DNA of 64,000 nucleotides, from contig NZ_OBDO01000016.1 in NCBI RefSeq assembly GCF_900215145.1, positions 17,356-81,355 on the forward strand, given 5' to 3'. This stretch comes from Geodermatophilus sabuli. Its GTDB lineage: Bacteria > Actinomycetota > Actinomycetes > Mycobacteriales > Geodermatophilaceae. The notes below the pieces were generated by a model, which saw only the letters and a program-made list of their open reading frames with translations, ran no database searches and was not told the origin of the DNA. Position 1 is the stretch's first letter, and every line of letters begins with the position of its first letter. Shown here piece by piece: positions 1-7,756 of the stretch. The position numbers were made by a program, and so were the translations under genes.

Positions 1-889
1 CGAGCAGCGCCGCGGCGACGCCGGCGAGCGGCGCCGCGTAGCGGGCCATCGCCGCACCGCCGGCGACCTCGAGCAGGTCGATCGGCTCCGGCTCCGCGGC
101 GGCCGAGCGGGCCGGCGTGCTGGCCTGGGTCGCGGCCGGCCCGGCCGGCGTGGTGGTCGTGCCGGCGGTGGTCGGGGCCGCCGCGCCCGGTGCCGCGGTG
201 GCCGGCTCCGCCGGGGTGGAGGCGGGCGTCGCCGCAGGACCGGCCGGGGTGGTCACCGACGCGCCGTCCGCGCTGGCCGCGGCGGACTGCCGGGTCGCGG
301 CCGCGGCCTTCTTCACCGGAGCGGGCGCGCCCGACGTCTCCGCCGACGCCGCGATCTCCTCGACCGCGCCCGCGGCGGTCGCCGCAGCACCCGGCGCGGG
401 CGGGGTCGTCGCGGCAGCGGCGCCGGCGGGCACCAGCCCCTCGTCACCGGCGCCGAGCTGGGCGGCCAGCTTGTCGGCGAACTGGCCGAGCAGCTTGTTG
501 CCGACGTCGGTCATGACGCCGCGGCCGAACTGGGCGGGCCGGCCGGTGATGTTGAGGTCGGTGAGGACGTCGACCCGCGTGGTGTCCCCCTCGGCCTTCA
601 ACTGGGCGGTGATGAGCGCGGACGCGGTGCCGTTGCCGCGCTGGTCCTTGCCTCGACCGTCGATGACCGCCTTGTGCGCGGCCTCGTCCTTCTCGATGAA
701 GGACGCCTTGCCCTGGTAGGTGAGGTTGATCGGGCCGAGCTTGACCTTCACCCGGCCGGTGAAGTCGTCGCCGGTCACCGAGTCGAGCGCGGCGCCGGGC
801 ATGCACGGCGCGATCCGTTCGATGTCCAGCAGCACCCGCCAGGCCTCGTCGATGGGCACGGGGACGGTGAACGAGTTCTCCAACTGCAC
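1..889 (-). CDS. coxG: SRPBCC / CoxG-family protein (3' end outside window)
   Basis: The START-like SRPBCC domain occupies about residues 1-150 and begins VQLENSFTVPVPIDEAW, followed by a CMPGA motif near residue 30. Both are typical of CoxG, which binds the inner membrane and helps recruit or mature CO-dehydrogenase-type enzymes. The GTG start at 889 follows a clear AGGAGG. After residue 150 comes a long Ala/Pro/Thr-rich, low-complexity tail. A more hydrophobic stretch near the window edge could be the C-terminal membrane anchor seen in CoxG. The gene is fourth in the coxS-coxL-coxM-coxG order, with a 97-bp gap and a hairpin before it. It runs off the left edge, so the true length is unknown. 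The family call is firm. The role is inferred from context. Confidence 0.82.
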   Translation of the reverse strand, partial: MQLENSFTVPVPIDEAWRVLLDIERIAPCMPGAALDSVTGDDFTGRVKVKLGPINLTYQGKASFIEKDEAAHKAVIDGRGKDQRGNGTASALITAQLKAEGDTTRVDVLTDLNITGRPAQFGRGVMTDVGNKLLGQFADKLAAQLGAGDEGLVPAGAAAATTPPAPGAAATAAGAVEEIAASAETSGAPAPVKKAAAATRQSAAASADGASVTTPAGPAATPASTPAEPATAAPGAAAPTTAGTTTTPAGPAATQASTPARSAAAEPEPIDLLEVAGGAAMARYAAPLAGVAAALL

Positions 890-914
890 GGTGCGACCTC
901 CTGGGTCTACGTGG

Positions 915-951
915 CTCGGCCGGTCCGCCCCGAGGGGGCGGGCCGGCCGAG
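915..951 (-). terminator. GC-rich hairpin between coxM and coxG
   Basis: The arms CTCGGCCGG and CCGGCCGAG enclose a second complementary pair, GCCCC and GGGGC, around a 2-4 nt loop. There is no U-tract. It lies inside an apparent operon, so it may reduce or process the downstream coxG transcript rather than end all transcription. Confidence 0.45.
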
Positions 952-986
952 TGGACTGGGCGGTACCGAGGGGCTGGTGACCGACG

Positions 987-1847
987 CTACAACCCGGCGG
1001 CGGCGGTCACCGCACGACGAGTCAGCACCTGCGCAAGGTGCCGGCGGTAGTCGGCCTGGCCGTTGAGGTCGCTGCTCGGGCTGGTGCCCTCCGCGGCGGA
1101 CTGCGCGGCCGCCGCGATGGCGTCCGCGCTGGCCGCCGCCCCGGCCAGCGCGGCCTCGGCCGCGCGCGCCCGCAGTGGCGTCGGGCCCATGTTGGTCAGC
1201 CCGATCCGGGCCTCCGCGATCTGCCCGTCCTCCCGCCGGACGGCCGCCGCCACCGCGACGATCGACCACGCCTGCGCCACCCGGTTGAACTTCTCGTAGT
1301 GCATGCCCCACTCGCCGGCCAGCTTGGGGACGCGGATCTCGACGAGCAGCTCCCCCTCCTCCAGCGCGGTGGTGAGGTAGTCGACGAAGAAGTCCGCCGC
1401 CGGCACCGTCCGCCGGGCGCCACCGGGCCCGGCGATCACGAACTCGGCGTCGAGGGCCAGGGCCACCGCCGGCAGGTCACCGGCCGGGTCGGCGTGGGCC
1501 AGCGCCCCACCGAAGGTGCCCCGGGCCCGCACCTGCCGGTCGGCCACCGTCTCGGTCGCCTCGGCGATCAGCGGCGCGTGCTGGGCGATCAGGGGATCGA
1601 CCAGGACGTCGTGGTGCGTGGTCATGGCGCCGATGACGATCGCGTCGCCGTCGTCCCGGACGCCGCGCAGCTCGGCGACCTTCGACAGGTCGACGACGGT
1701 CTCCGGCGCGGCCAGGCGCAGCCGCATGACGGGGATCAGCGACTGGCCGCCGGCCATGATCTTCACGTCCTCGCCGCCGTCGGCGATGGCCTGCAGGGCC
1801 TCGTCGACGGTCGTCGGCCGGGCGTACGCGAACGGGGCGGGGATCAC
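987..1847 (-). CDS. coxM: FAD-binding medium subunit of a xanthine-oxidase/CODH-family molybdoenzyme
   Basis: The 286-residue product is the FAD subunit that passes electrons from the iron-sulfur subunit to the acceptor. It has the AGGQSLIP motif near residue 33 and TFGGALAHADPAGDLP near residue 110, both of which contact FAD in CoxM-type proteins. The C-terminal CODH_FAD_C domain follows. The start is set at GTG 1847 because AAGGAGAAG precedes it at good spacing and the protein then begins VIPAPFAYARP, as usual for the family. An upstream in-frame start would add about 57 arginine- and proline-rich residues unlike the family. It follows coxL after 58 bp. The operon order S-L-M differs from the classic M-S-L order of form I CODH. 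Confidence 0.93.
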   Translation of the reverse strand: MIPAPFAYARPTTVDEALQAIADGGEDVKIMAGGQSLIPVMRLRLAAPETVVDLSKVAELRGVRDDGDAIVIGAMTTHHDVLVDPLIAQHAPLIAEATETVADRQVRARGTFGGALAHADPAGDLPAVALALDAEFVIAGPGGARRTVPAADFFVDYLTTALEEGELLVEIRVPKLAGEWGMHYEKFNRVAQAWSIVAVAAAVRREDGQIAEARIGLTNMGPTPLRARAAEAALAGAAASADAIAAAAQSAAEGTSPSSDLNGQADYRRHLAQVLTRRAVTAAAGL

Positions 1848-1905
1848 GGCGCTTCTCCTTCGTCGAAGCTGGTCATGGCTGGTCTCCCCTGTCGCCTCGG
1901 CGCGA

Positions 1906-4398
1906 TCACCGGTCACCTCCGAGAGAGGACTGCGGGGTGGAGACGCCGGCGGTGGTCTCGGTCTGCGCCCCGCCGTAGGCGTTGGTGCCGGCGGTCGCAC
2001 GGGCGCCGCCGTCCCCACCCTCGTGGAGAGCCCGCCAGACCCGTTCCGGGGTCAGCGGCATGCGGATGTCGCTGACCCCGAGGTGGCGGACGGCGTCGAG
2101 CGCGGCGTTGACCACCGCCGGGGTGCTGGCGATGCAGCCGGCCTCGCCGACCCCCTTGGCGCCGATGGGGTTGCCCGGTGCCGCGTGCACCGTGTTGCCG
2201 GTGTCGAAGTGCGGCAGGTCGGCCGCCGACGGGACGAGGTAGTCGACGAACGTGCCGGTGGTGAGGTTGCCGTCGGCGTCGTAGACGGCCTCCTCGTACA
2301 GTGCCTGCGCGATGCCCTGGGCCAGCCCGCCGTGGATCTGGCCCTCGACGATGAGCGGGTTCACGATCGTGCCGACGTCGTCCACGCAGGCGTACTTGCG
2401 GATCTTCACCATGCCGGTCTCGGTGTCGACCTCCATGGCGCAGATGTGCGTGCCGTGGGGGAAGGAGAAGTTCACCGGGTCGAAGGTGGCGTCGGCGTCG
2501 ATCGAGGGCTCGACGTCCTCCGGGTAGTTGTGCGCCGCGAAGACCGCCAGGGCGATCTCCTGGATGCCCATGCTCGTGCCGGGCGTGCCGCGCACCGAGA
2601 ACTTCCCGTCGGCGAACTCCAGGTCGTCCTCGCTGGCCTCGAGCAGGTGCGCGGCGACCTTGCGGGCCTTCGCGACCACCTTCTCCGCGGCCTTGACCAC
2701 CGCCGTCCCGCCGACCACCAGCGACCGGGAGCCGTAGGTGTCCATGCCGCGGGGCGACACCGCGGTGTCGCCGTGCAGCACCTCGACGTCCTCGAACGGC
2801 ACGCCCAGCTGGTCGGCGACCAGCTGGCTCCACGCCGTCTCGTGCCCCTGGCCGTGCGGCGTGGAGCCGGTGACCACCTCGACCTTGCCGGTGGGCAGCA
2901 TCCGGATGGACGCCGCCTCCCAGCCGCCGGCCCCGTAGGACAGCGAGCCGAGCACCCGGGACGGCGCCAGGCCGCACATCTCGGTGAAGGTGGAGAACCC
3001 GATGCCCAGCTGGACCGGGTCGTTCGACTCGCGGCGGCGGCGCTGCTCGGCCCGCAGCTCGTCGTAGCCGATGAGCTCCAACGCCTGCTGGGTGGCGGCG
3101 TCGTAGTCGCCGCTGTCGTACTCCAGCCCCGCGACGGTGGTGAACGGGAACTCCTGGGCCTGGATCCAGTTCCTGCGGCGCAGCTCCAGCGGGTCCATGC
3201 CCAGCTCGACGGCGAGCTCATCCATGATCCGCTCGATGGCGAACGTCGCCTCCGGGCGGCCGGCGCCGCGGTAGGCGTCGGTGGGCACCTTGTTGGTGAA
3301 GATGCCGTCGCACTCGAACCGGTAGGCGGGGAACTTGTAGATCGCCGGGAACATGAAGGCGCCCAGCGCCGGCACACCCGGGGTGATCAGCCGCAGGTAG
3401 GCGCCCATGTCGGCCAGCAGCCGCACCCGCAGGGCCTTGACGTTGCCCTCACGGTCGGCGGCGACGTCGATGTACTGGATCTGGTCGCGGCCGTGGTGGG
3501 CGGTCATCAGCGACTCGCTGCGGGTCTCGGTCCACTTGACCGGCTTGCCCAGTCTCCGGGCCACCAGGAGTGCGATGACCTCCTCCGGGTTCACCTGCAG
3601 CTTGCCGCCGAACCCGCCACCGACGTCGGGGGCGATGACGCGGAGCTTGTGCTCCGGGATGCCGGTGACCATCGCCAGCATCACCCGCAGCACGTGCGGG
3701 ATCTGGGTGGCCGACCACATCGTGAAGTTGTCGCCCTGCGGCTGGACGACGACCGAGCGCGGCTCCATGAACGCCGGGATCAGCCGCTGGTTGACGAAGC
3801 GGCGGCTGACCACGACGTCGGCGTCGGCGAACGCCTGCTCGGTGTCGGCGCCGGTGCCGGCCTCGCCCGCGTCGAAGACGAAGTGGTAGGCGGTGTTGGA
3901 CTCGATGTGGTCGTGGCAGAGGTCCGCCTCGCCCTTGACCGCCTCCTCCATGTCCAGCACCGGGGGCAGCAGGTCGTAGTCGACGTCGACCAGCTCGAGC
4001 GCGTCCGCCGCGGCGGTGCGGCTGCGGGCGACGATGACGGCGACGGCCTCACCGACGTGGTTGACCTCCTCGACCGCGATCGAGGGGTGGCCGGGGTTCA
4101 CCATGTCGGGGGTCACCGGCCAGGCGCAGGGGATGGAGCCCTGCTCCTCGGCGAAGTCCGCGCCGGTGTAGACGGCGATGATGCCGGGGGCCTGCTTCGC
4201 GGCCGAGACGTCGACGTTGGTGATCTTGGCGTGCGCGACCGGGCTGCGGACGACGGCGATGTGCAGCATCCCCGGGAGGACCATGTTGTCGGTCCACGTC
4301 GTCCGGCCGGTGATCAGCCGGGCGTCCTCCTTGCGCCGGCGGGCCTTGCCGACCTCCTTGGCGGGGGCCAGGTCGGCGGCGTCCTCGGTGACCGTCAT
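1906..4398 (-). CDS. coxL: Molybdopterin-binding large subunit, form II CODH-like (xanthine oxidase family)
   Basis: The 830-residue product is the catalytic subunit carrying the molybdenum-cytosine dinucleotide cofactor. Aldehyde oxidase a/b hammerhead and Mo-binding domains run through the protein. Visible motifs include GGGFGGK near residue 270 and KGVGEAGC near the C-terminus, which holds the catalytic glutamate. The active-site loop at about residues 373-379 reads AYRGAGR, the form II signature. Form I, which oxidises CO efficiently, has AYxCSFR. The substrate is therefore uncertain: an aldehyde, a heterocycle, or CO at low efficiency. ATG 4398 has GAGGAGGCG just upstream. It is flanked by coxS and coxM. 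An exact substrate cannot be read from sequence. Confidence 0.94.
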   Translation of the reverse strand: MTVTEDAADLAPAKEVGKARRRKEDARLITGRTTWTDNMVLPGMLHIAVVRSPVAHAKITNVDVSAAKQAPGIIAVYTGADFAEEQGSIPCAWPVTPDMVNPGHPSIAVEEVNHVGEAVAVIVARSRTAAADALELVDVDYDLLPPVLDMEEAVKGEADLCHDHIESNTAYHFVFDAGEAGTGADTEQAFADADVVVSRRFVNQRLIPAFMEPRSVVVQPQGDNFTMWSATQIPHVLRVMLAMVTGIPEHKLRVIAPDVGGGFGGKLQVNPEEVIALLVARRLGKPVKWTETRSESLMTAHHGRDQIQYIDVAADREGNVKALRVRLLADMGAYLRLITPGVPALGAFMFPAIYKFPAYRFECDGIFTNKVPTDAYRGAGRPEATFAIERIMDELAVELGMDPLELRRRNWIQAQEFPFTTVAGLEYDSGDYDAATQQALELIGYDELRAEQRRRRESNDPVQLGIGFSTFTEMCGLAPSRVLGSLSYGAGGWEAASIRMLPTGKVEVVTGSTPHGQGHETAWSQLVADQLGVPFEDVEVLHGDTAVSPRGMDTYGSRSLVVGGTAVVKAAEKVVAKARKVAAHLLEASEDDLEFADGKFSVRGTPGTSMGIQEIALAVFAAHNYPEDVEPSIDADATFDPVNFSFPHGTHICAMEVDTETGMVKIRKYACVDDVGTIVNPLIVEGQIHGGLAQGIAQALYEEAVYDADGNLTTGTFVDYLVPSAADLPHFDTGNTVHAAPGNPIGAKGVGEAGCIASTPAVVNAALDAVRHLGVSDIRMPLTPERVWRALHEGGDGGARATAGTNAYGGAQTETTAGVSTPQSSLGGDR

Positions 4399-4471
4399 CG
4401 CGCCTCCTCGCCGGCGCTCGTCGGCGCGATGCCGGACCGTGCCGTGCCCTCTCCTGACCTCGCGAGCTCGG

Positions 4472-4975
4472 TCACGACTGCGCTCCCGTCGTCTCGGCGG
4501 CCGGCGCGGAGCCGGCCATCTCACCGGCGGCCTGCTGGACCGCGCGGACGATGTTCTGGTAGCCGGTGCAGCGGCAGAGGTTGCCCTCGATGCCCTCGCG
4601 GACCTCGGTCTCGCTGGGGTTCGGGTTCTCCTTGAGCAGGTCGATCGAGGCCATGATCATCCCCGGGGTGCAGTAGCCGCACTGGAGGCCGTGCATCTCG
4701 TGGAAGGCCTTCTGCACCGGGTGCAGGACGCCCTCCTGGGCGATCCCCTCGATGGTGGTGACCTCCCCGCCGTCGGCCTGGACGGCGAGGACGGTGCACG
4801 ACTTCACGGCCGCACCGTCGAGGTGCACGGTGCAGGCACCGCAGTTGCTGGTGTCGCAGCCGACGACGGTGCCCACCTTGCCGAGTTGTTCGCGCAGGTA
4901 GTGGACGAGCAGGGTCCGCGGTTCGACGTCGTCGGTGTTGGACACCCCGTCGACCCGCACGTTGATCTGTGTCAC
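4472..4975 (-). CDS. coxS: [2Fe-2S] small subunit of the CODH-like molybdoenzyme
   Basis: The 167-residue product has an N-terminal plant-ferredoxin-type [2Fe-2S] site with Cys40, Cys45, Cys48 and Cys60. Its C-terminal all-alpha [2Fe-2S] site has Cys99, Cys102, Cys134 and Cys136 (CGYCTPGM and CRCTGY). It relays electrons from the Mo centre to FAD on CoxM. The GTG at 4975 follows GGAGGATCC. An upstream in-frame GTG at 5017 would add 14 residues without a better ribosome site. It is the first gene of the cox operon, so the promoter should lie in 4976-5235, where two palindromes are visible (GTGGC-AGA-GCCAC at 5005 and GCAACGTTGC at 5168). All eight ligands are intact. Confidence 0.95.
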   Translation of the reverse strand: MTQINVRVDGVSNTDDVEPRTLLVHYLREQLGKVGTVVGCDTSNCGACTVHLDGAAVKSCTVLAVQADGGEVTTIEGIAQEGVLHPVQKAFHEMHGLQCGYCTPGMIMASIDLLKENPNPSETEVREGIEGNLCRCTGYQNIVRAVQQAAGEMAGSAPAAETTGAQS

Positions 4976-5048
4976 GGATCCTCCGCTTCGTTGCAGGGGT
5001 TCGTGTGGCAGAGCCACCTGAGGCGGAGTCTGGCAACGCGGGAGTGAC

Positions 5049-5067
5049 TTAGGCCACGCTTACCTGC
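5049..5067. promoter_or_regulatory. Possible degenerate DtxR/IdeR iron box
   Basis: TTAGGCCACGCTTACCTGC matches the actinobacterial iron-box consensus at about 12 of 19 positions, including both TTAGG and ACCT ends. It lies between coxS and the siderophore-binding gene, upstream of the better box at 5235. It could be a secondary site or chance. Confidence 0.3.
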
Positions 5068-5234
5068 GCGGATGGGGTACCCCGCTCCGTGGATGCGGTC
5101 GAGAAGATCGTGCTGACCCGCATCTGCGCACGTCGGGCAGGCGTGTCGTCCGGAGCCGCACCCGCGGGCAACGTTGCAGCGCCGTTGCAGGTCGCGGCGG
5201 CGACCCCCGTGGCCTGGCCGCGACGACGCCGGTG

Positions 5235-5253
5235 TTAGGTGAGCCTGCCCTAC
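5235..5253 (+). promoter_or_regulatory. DtxR/IdeR-type iron box
   Basis: TTAGGTGAGCCTGCCCTAC agrees with the iron-box consensus (TTAGGTTAGCCTAACCTAA) at about 15 of 19 positions, and ends 22 bp before the start of a siderophore-binding lipoprotein. Iron-loaded DtxR/IdeR binding here would repress the gene. Basis: motif seen, function known for the family, regulation inferred. Confidence 0.62.
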
Positions 5254-5275
5254 CGCTCGTCCCCGAGGAGTCCCG

Positions 5276-6268
5276 ATGCGTTCCCGTCCCGTCCTACGTG
5301 GCGCCGCGCTGCTCGCCGTCGCCGTCCTGGCCACCAGCTGCGGCTCCGACCCGGCCGACGACGGCGCCGACGCCGCGACGTCCTCCGGTGGGTCGTCCGG
5401 CGCGTTCCCGGTGACCGTGCCGACGGCGTTCGGCGAGGTCACCGTCGAGGAGGAGCCGGCCCGCGTCGTCGCGCTGGGCTGGTCGGACGCCGAGACGGCG
5501 CTGGCGCTCGGCGTCCAGCCGGTCGGCGCCAGCGACTGGCTGGGCTTCGGCGGTGAGGGCGTCGGGCCGTGGGCGGAGGGCCTCTACGACGAGGCGCCGG
5601 AGCTGATCGACACCCTCGAGCCGAGCCTCGAGGCGATCGCCGCGCTGGAGCCCGACCTCATCCTCGACACCCGCTCGGCCGCCACCCAGGACCGCTACGA
5701 CCTGCTCAGCCAGATCGCGCCGACGATCAGCCAGCCCGAGGGGGTCGGCCCGTACCAGACCACCTGGCAGCAGCAGCTGGAGCTGGTCGGTCAGGCGCTG
5801 GGCAAGGAGGACGAGGCGGCCCAGCTCGAGGACGACGTCGAACAGCGGTTCGCCGACGCCGCCGCGGACCACCCCGAGTTCGAGGGCACCGAGGTCGCCG
5901 TGGCCGCCTACACGTCGGAGGGCTTCGGCGCCTACGTCCGCGGCGACTCGCGGGTGGACTTCATGGAGCAGCTGGGCTTCGTCAACAAGCCGGCCATCCA
6001 GGAGCTGTCCGGGACCAACTTCTTCGTCCCCGTGAGCGACGAGGAGGTCTCGCTGCTCGACGCGCCGCTGACCGTCGTCTTCCCGATCTTCGTGGAGGTC
6101 AGCGCGATCACCGCCAACCCCGTCTGGGGGACGCTGCCGTCGGTCCAGCAGGGCCACGCCCTCGTCCTGGAGGACCAGGACCTCGTCAGCGCCTTCTCCA
6201 GCGGCACCCCGCTGGGCATCGAGTACGCGCTGGACAACGCCGTCCCGCTGTTCGCCGATGCGCTGTAA
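5276..6268 (+). CDS. Iron-siderophore ABC transporter substrate-binding lipoprotein
   Basis: The 330-residue product has an N-terminal signal with the lipobox LATSC (cysteine near residue 22), then a Ser/Gly/Asp-rich linker and a FecB/FepB-type periplasmic-binding domain (PF01497). The DPDLILDTR-like stretch (EPDLILDTRSA) is typical of the family. It would capture ferric siderophores at the outer face of the membrane and hand them to an ABC permease, which is not in this window. ATG 5276 follows GAGGAG. The iron box 22 bp upstream supports iron regulation. It is a single gene, convergent with the GAF regulator. Confidence 0.9.
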   Translation: MRSRPVLRGAALLAVAVLATSCGSDPADDGADAATSSGGSSGAFPVTVPTAFGEVTVEEEPARVVALGWSDAETALALGVQPVGASDWLGFGGEGVGPWAEGLYDEAPELIDTLEPSLEAIAALEPDLILDTRSAATQDRYDLLSQIAPTISQPEGVGPYQTTWQQQLELVGQALGKEDEAAQLEDDVEQRFADAAADHPEFEGTEVAVAAYTSEGFGAYVRGDSRVDFMEQLGFVNKPAIQELSGTNFFVPVSDEEVSLLDAPLTVVFPIFVEVSAITANPVWGTLPSVQQGHALVLEDQDLVSAFSSGTPLGIEYALDNAVPLFADAL

Positions 6269-6300
6269 CGGGCGCCTCCGCGGGGAGGCATCTCCGTCGG

Positions 6301-6354
6301 CCCCCCTGCAGGGTCCCGCCGCGAGCCTGCGAGCGGAGGGGGCAGGGGGTCCTT
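6301..6354. repeat. Dispersed GC-rich hairpin repeat, copy 1 (likely two-way terminator)
   Basis: It starts CCCCTGCAGGGTCC, continues CGCGAGCCTGCGAGCGG and ends CAGGGGGTCC. The outer arms CCCCCTG and CAGGGGG pair, and an inner CCGC/GCGG pair surrounds the GAGCCTGCGAGC loop. It sits between two convergent genes. Related copies lie at 25441, 31600, 44380 and 59713. Confidence 0.7.
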
Positions 6355-6356
6355 CT

Positions 6357-7736
6357 TCAGTGCAGGCGCAGCGGCGCGCGGGGCGCCCGGCGGAGCCGGT
6401 GCAGGTGGGCGGCGACCGCCGGCCGGTGCGGGGCTCCGGGCGGCAGCCACTCCAGGCAGGTCTGCCACACCGCGACGTCGTCCTGGGCCTCGGGCAGCCG
6501 GCTGTAGCGCAGCAGCAGCTCCGGGCGGCGGCTGGCCAGGACCGCCTGCCGGACGAGGGCGGCGACCCGCTCGCGGGCGGTCACGACGCCGGGGGCGGTC
6601 GAGCGCGGCAGCACCGCACCGGGATAGCGCTCCAGCGCGGCCCCGACGGCGCCGCGACCGAGCAGCCGCCGCACCTGGTCCAGGTCGGTCTCCAGGGGCG
6701 CGATCAGCCGGTAGGGACGCGAGCCGACCAGGTCGGCGCCGACCAGCCGGCGCAGGCGGGACAGCTCCGCCCGGACGGTCACCGGGGCGGCGTCCCCGCC
6801 GTGGTACTCGGCGGCCAGCTGCTCGGCGGTGCGCCCGCGACCGGCGACGGCGGCCTCGGCGAGCAGCAGCAGGAGCTCGGAGTGGCGCAGCGACAGCTCG
6901 ACCGGGCCGGAGGGCAGCCGGAGCCGGGCACGCTCCCGGCCGAGGACGTCCAGCCGCGGGGCCGCCGGGCGCGGAGCCGGCGGGGTGGGGCGCCGGGCGA
7001 GCTGCTCGCGGTGCAGCCAGCGCAGCTCCGACTCGACCGCCGCCACGGTCGCGCGGACCAGGGTGAGCACGTGCGGGCTGGCCACGTGGTCGCCGCCGGT
7101 GACGTCGATGGCGCCGAGCAGCAAGCCGGTCACCGGGTCGTGCACCGGTGCCGCCGAGCAGCTCCAGTTCTGCACCGGACGGCGGTAGTGCTCGCTGCCG
7201 TGGATCTGGACGGCGTGGTCGAGGGCCAGGGCGGTGCCGGGGGCGTTGGTGCCGGCGACCTCCTCCGACCACCGCGCGCCCTCGACGAAGTTCACGCCCT
7301 CCGCCCGGGACCGCAGCCGGCGGTCGCCCTCGACCCACAGCATCCGGCCGGCGGCGTCGGTGACCGCGACGATCATCTGGTCGGCCTCGGCGTCCTCCAC
7401 CAGCAGCCGGCGGATCACCGGCAGCACCGGGGCGAGCGGGTGCGCGGCGCGGTAGGCGAGCAGGTCGTCGTCGAGCAGGTCCACCGGGGGCGCGCTCCCG
7501 TCGGGGTCCACCCCGCTGCCGAGGCTGCGGCGCCAGGACTCCCAGACGACCGCGCGCACCTGCTGCCCGGCCGGCGGGCGCCCGCGGGTGACCAGGGCCT
7601 CGTGGGCGGCCCGGAGCCGGTGGGTGTGGGCGGGGTCGGGGCGGCCGTCGGGCAACGCGAGCCATGGGTTGACGGTGGTCACGGCGTCGTCCGGGTCCTC
7701 GGGCTCATCGCTCGCCCATCGTGGCCCTTCCTGCAC
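6357..7736 (-). CDS. GAF-domain transcriptional regulator without a sigma-54 module
   Basis: The N-terminus (RAVVWESWRRSLGSGVDPDG) and following GAF domain, about residues 30-215, resemble AcoR-type activators of alcohol, acetoin and aldehyde genes. The GAF domain keeps the GTNAPGTAL motif. The usual sigma-54 AAA+ domain is missing. Instead residues ~245-310 look like a winged-helix or OmpR-type DNA-binding unit (LSLRHSELLLLLAEAA, ELSRLRRLVG), followed by helices resembling a transcriptional-activation repeat. Such proteins usually lie beside alcohol or aldehyde dehydrogenases, so control of the NDMA-dependent dehydrogenase or mft genes is plausible. The start is uncertain: GTG 7736 is the longest and GTG 7682 gives 441 residues. 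It follows mftF by 20 bp in the same direction. Confidence 0.75.
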   Translation of the reverse strand: MQEGPRWASDEPEDPDDAVTTVNPWLALPDGRPDPAHTHRLRAAHEALVTRGRPPAGQQVRAVVWESWRRSLGSGVDPDGSAPPVDLLDDDLLAYRAAHPLAPVLPVIRRLLVEDAEADQMIVAVTDAAGRMLWVEGDRRLRSRAEGVNFVEGARWSEEVAGTNAPGTALALDHAVQIHGSEHYRRPVQNWSCSAAPVHDPVTGLLLGAIDVTGGDHVASPHVLTLVRATVAAVESELRWLHREQLARRPTPPAPRPAAPRLDVLGRERARLRLPSGPVELSLRHSELLLLLAEAAVAGRGRTAEQLAAEYHGGDAAPVTVRAELSRLRRLVGADLVGSRPYRLIAPLETDLDQVRRLLGRGAVGAALERYPGAVLPRSTAPGVVTARERVAALVRQAVLASRRPELLLRYSRLPEAQDDVAVWQTCLEWLPPGAPHRPAVAAHLHRLRRAPRAPLRLH

Positions 7737-7756
7737 GTTTCCACCAGGCAGGGCGC

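Noticed and set aside
1906..4398. Form I, CO-specific dehydrogenase
   Set aside because: The active-site loop is AYRGAGR, not AYxCSFR.
1516..4635. Plus-strand open frame of over 1000 codons opposite coxL
   Set aside because: It is a frame shadow. coxL has the family motifs, and the antisense product is low-complexity Arg/Val/Asp-rich.
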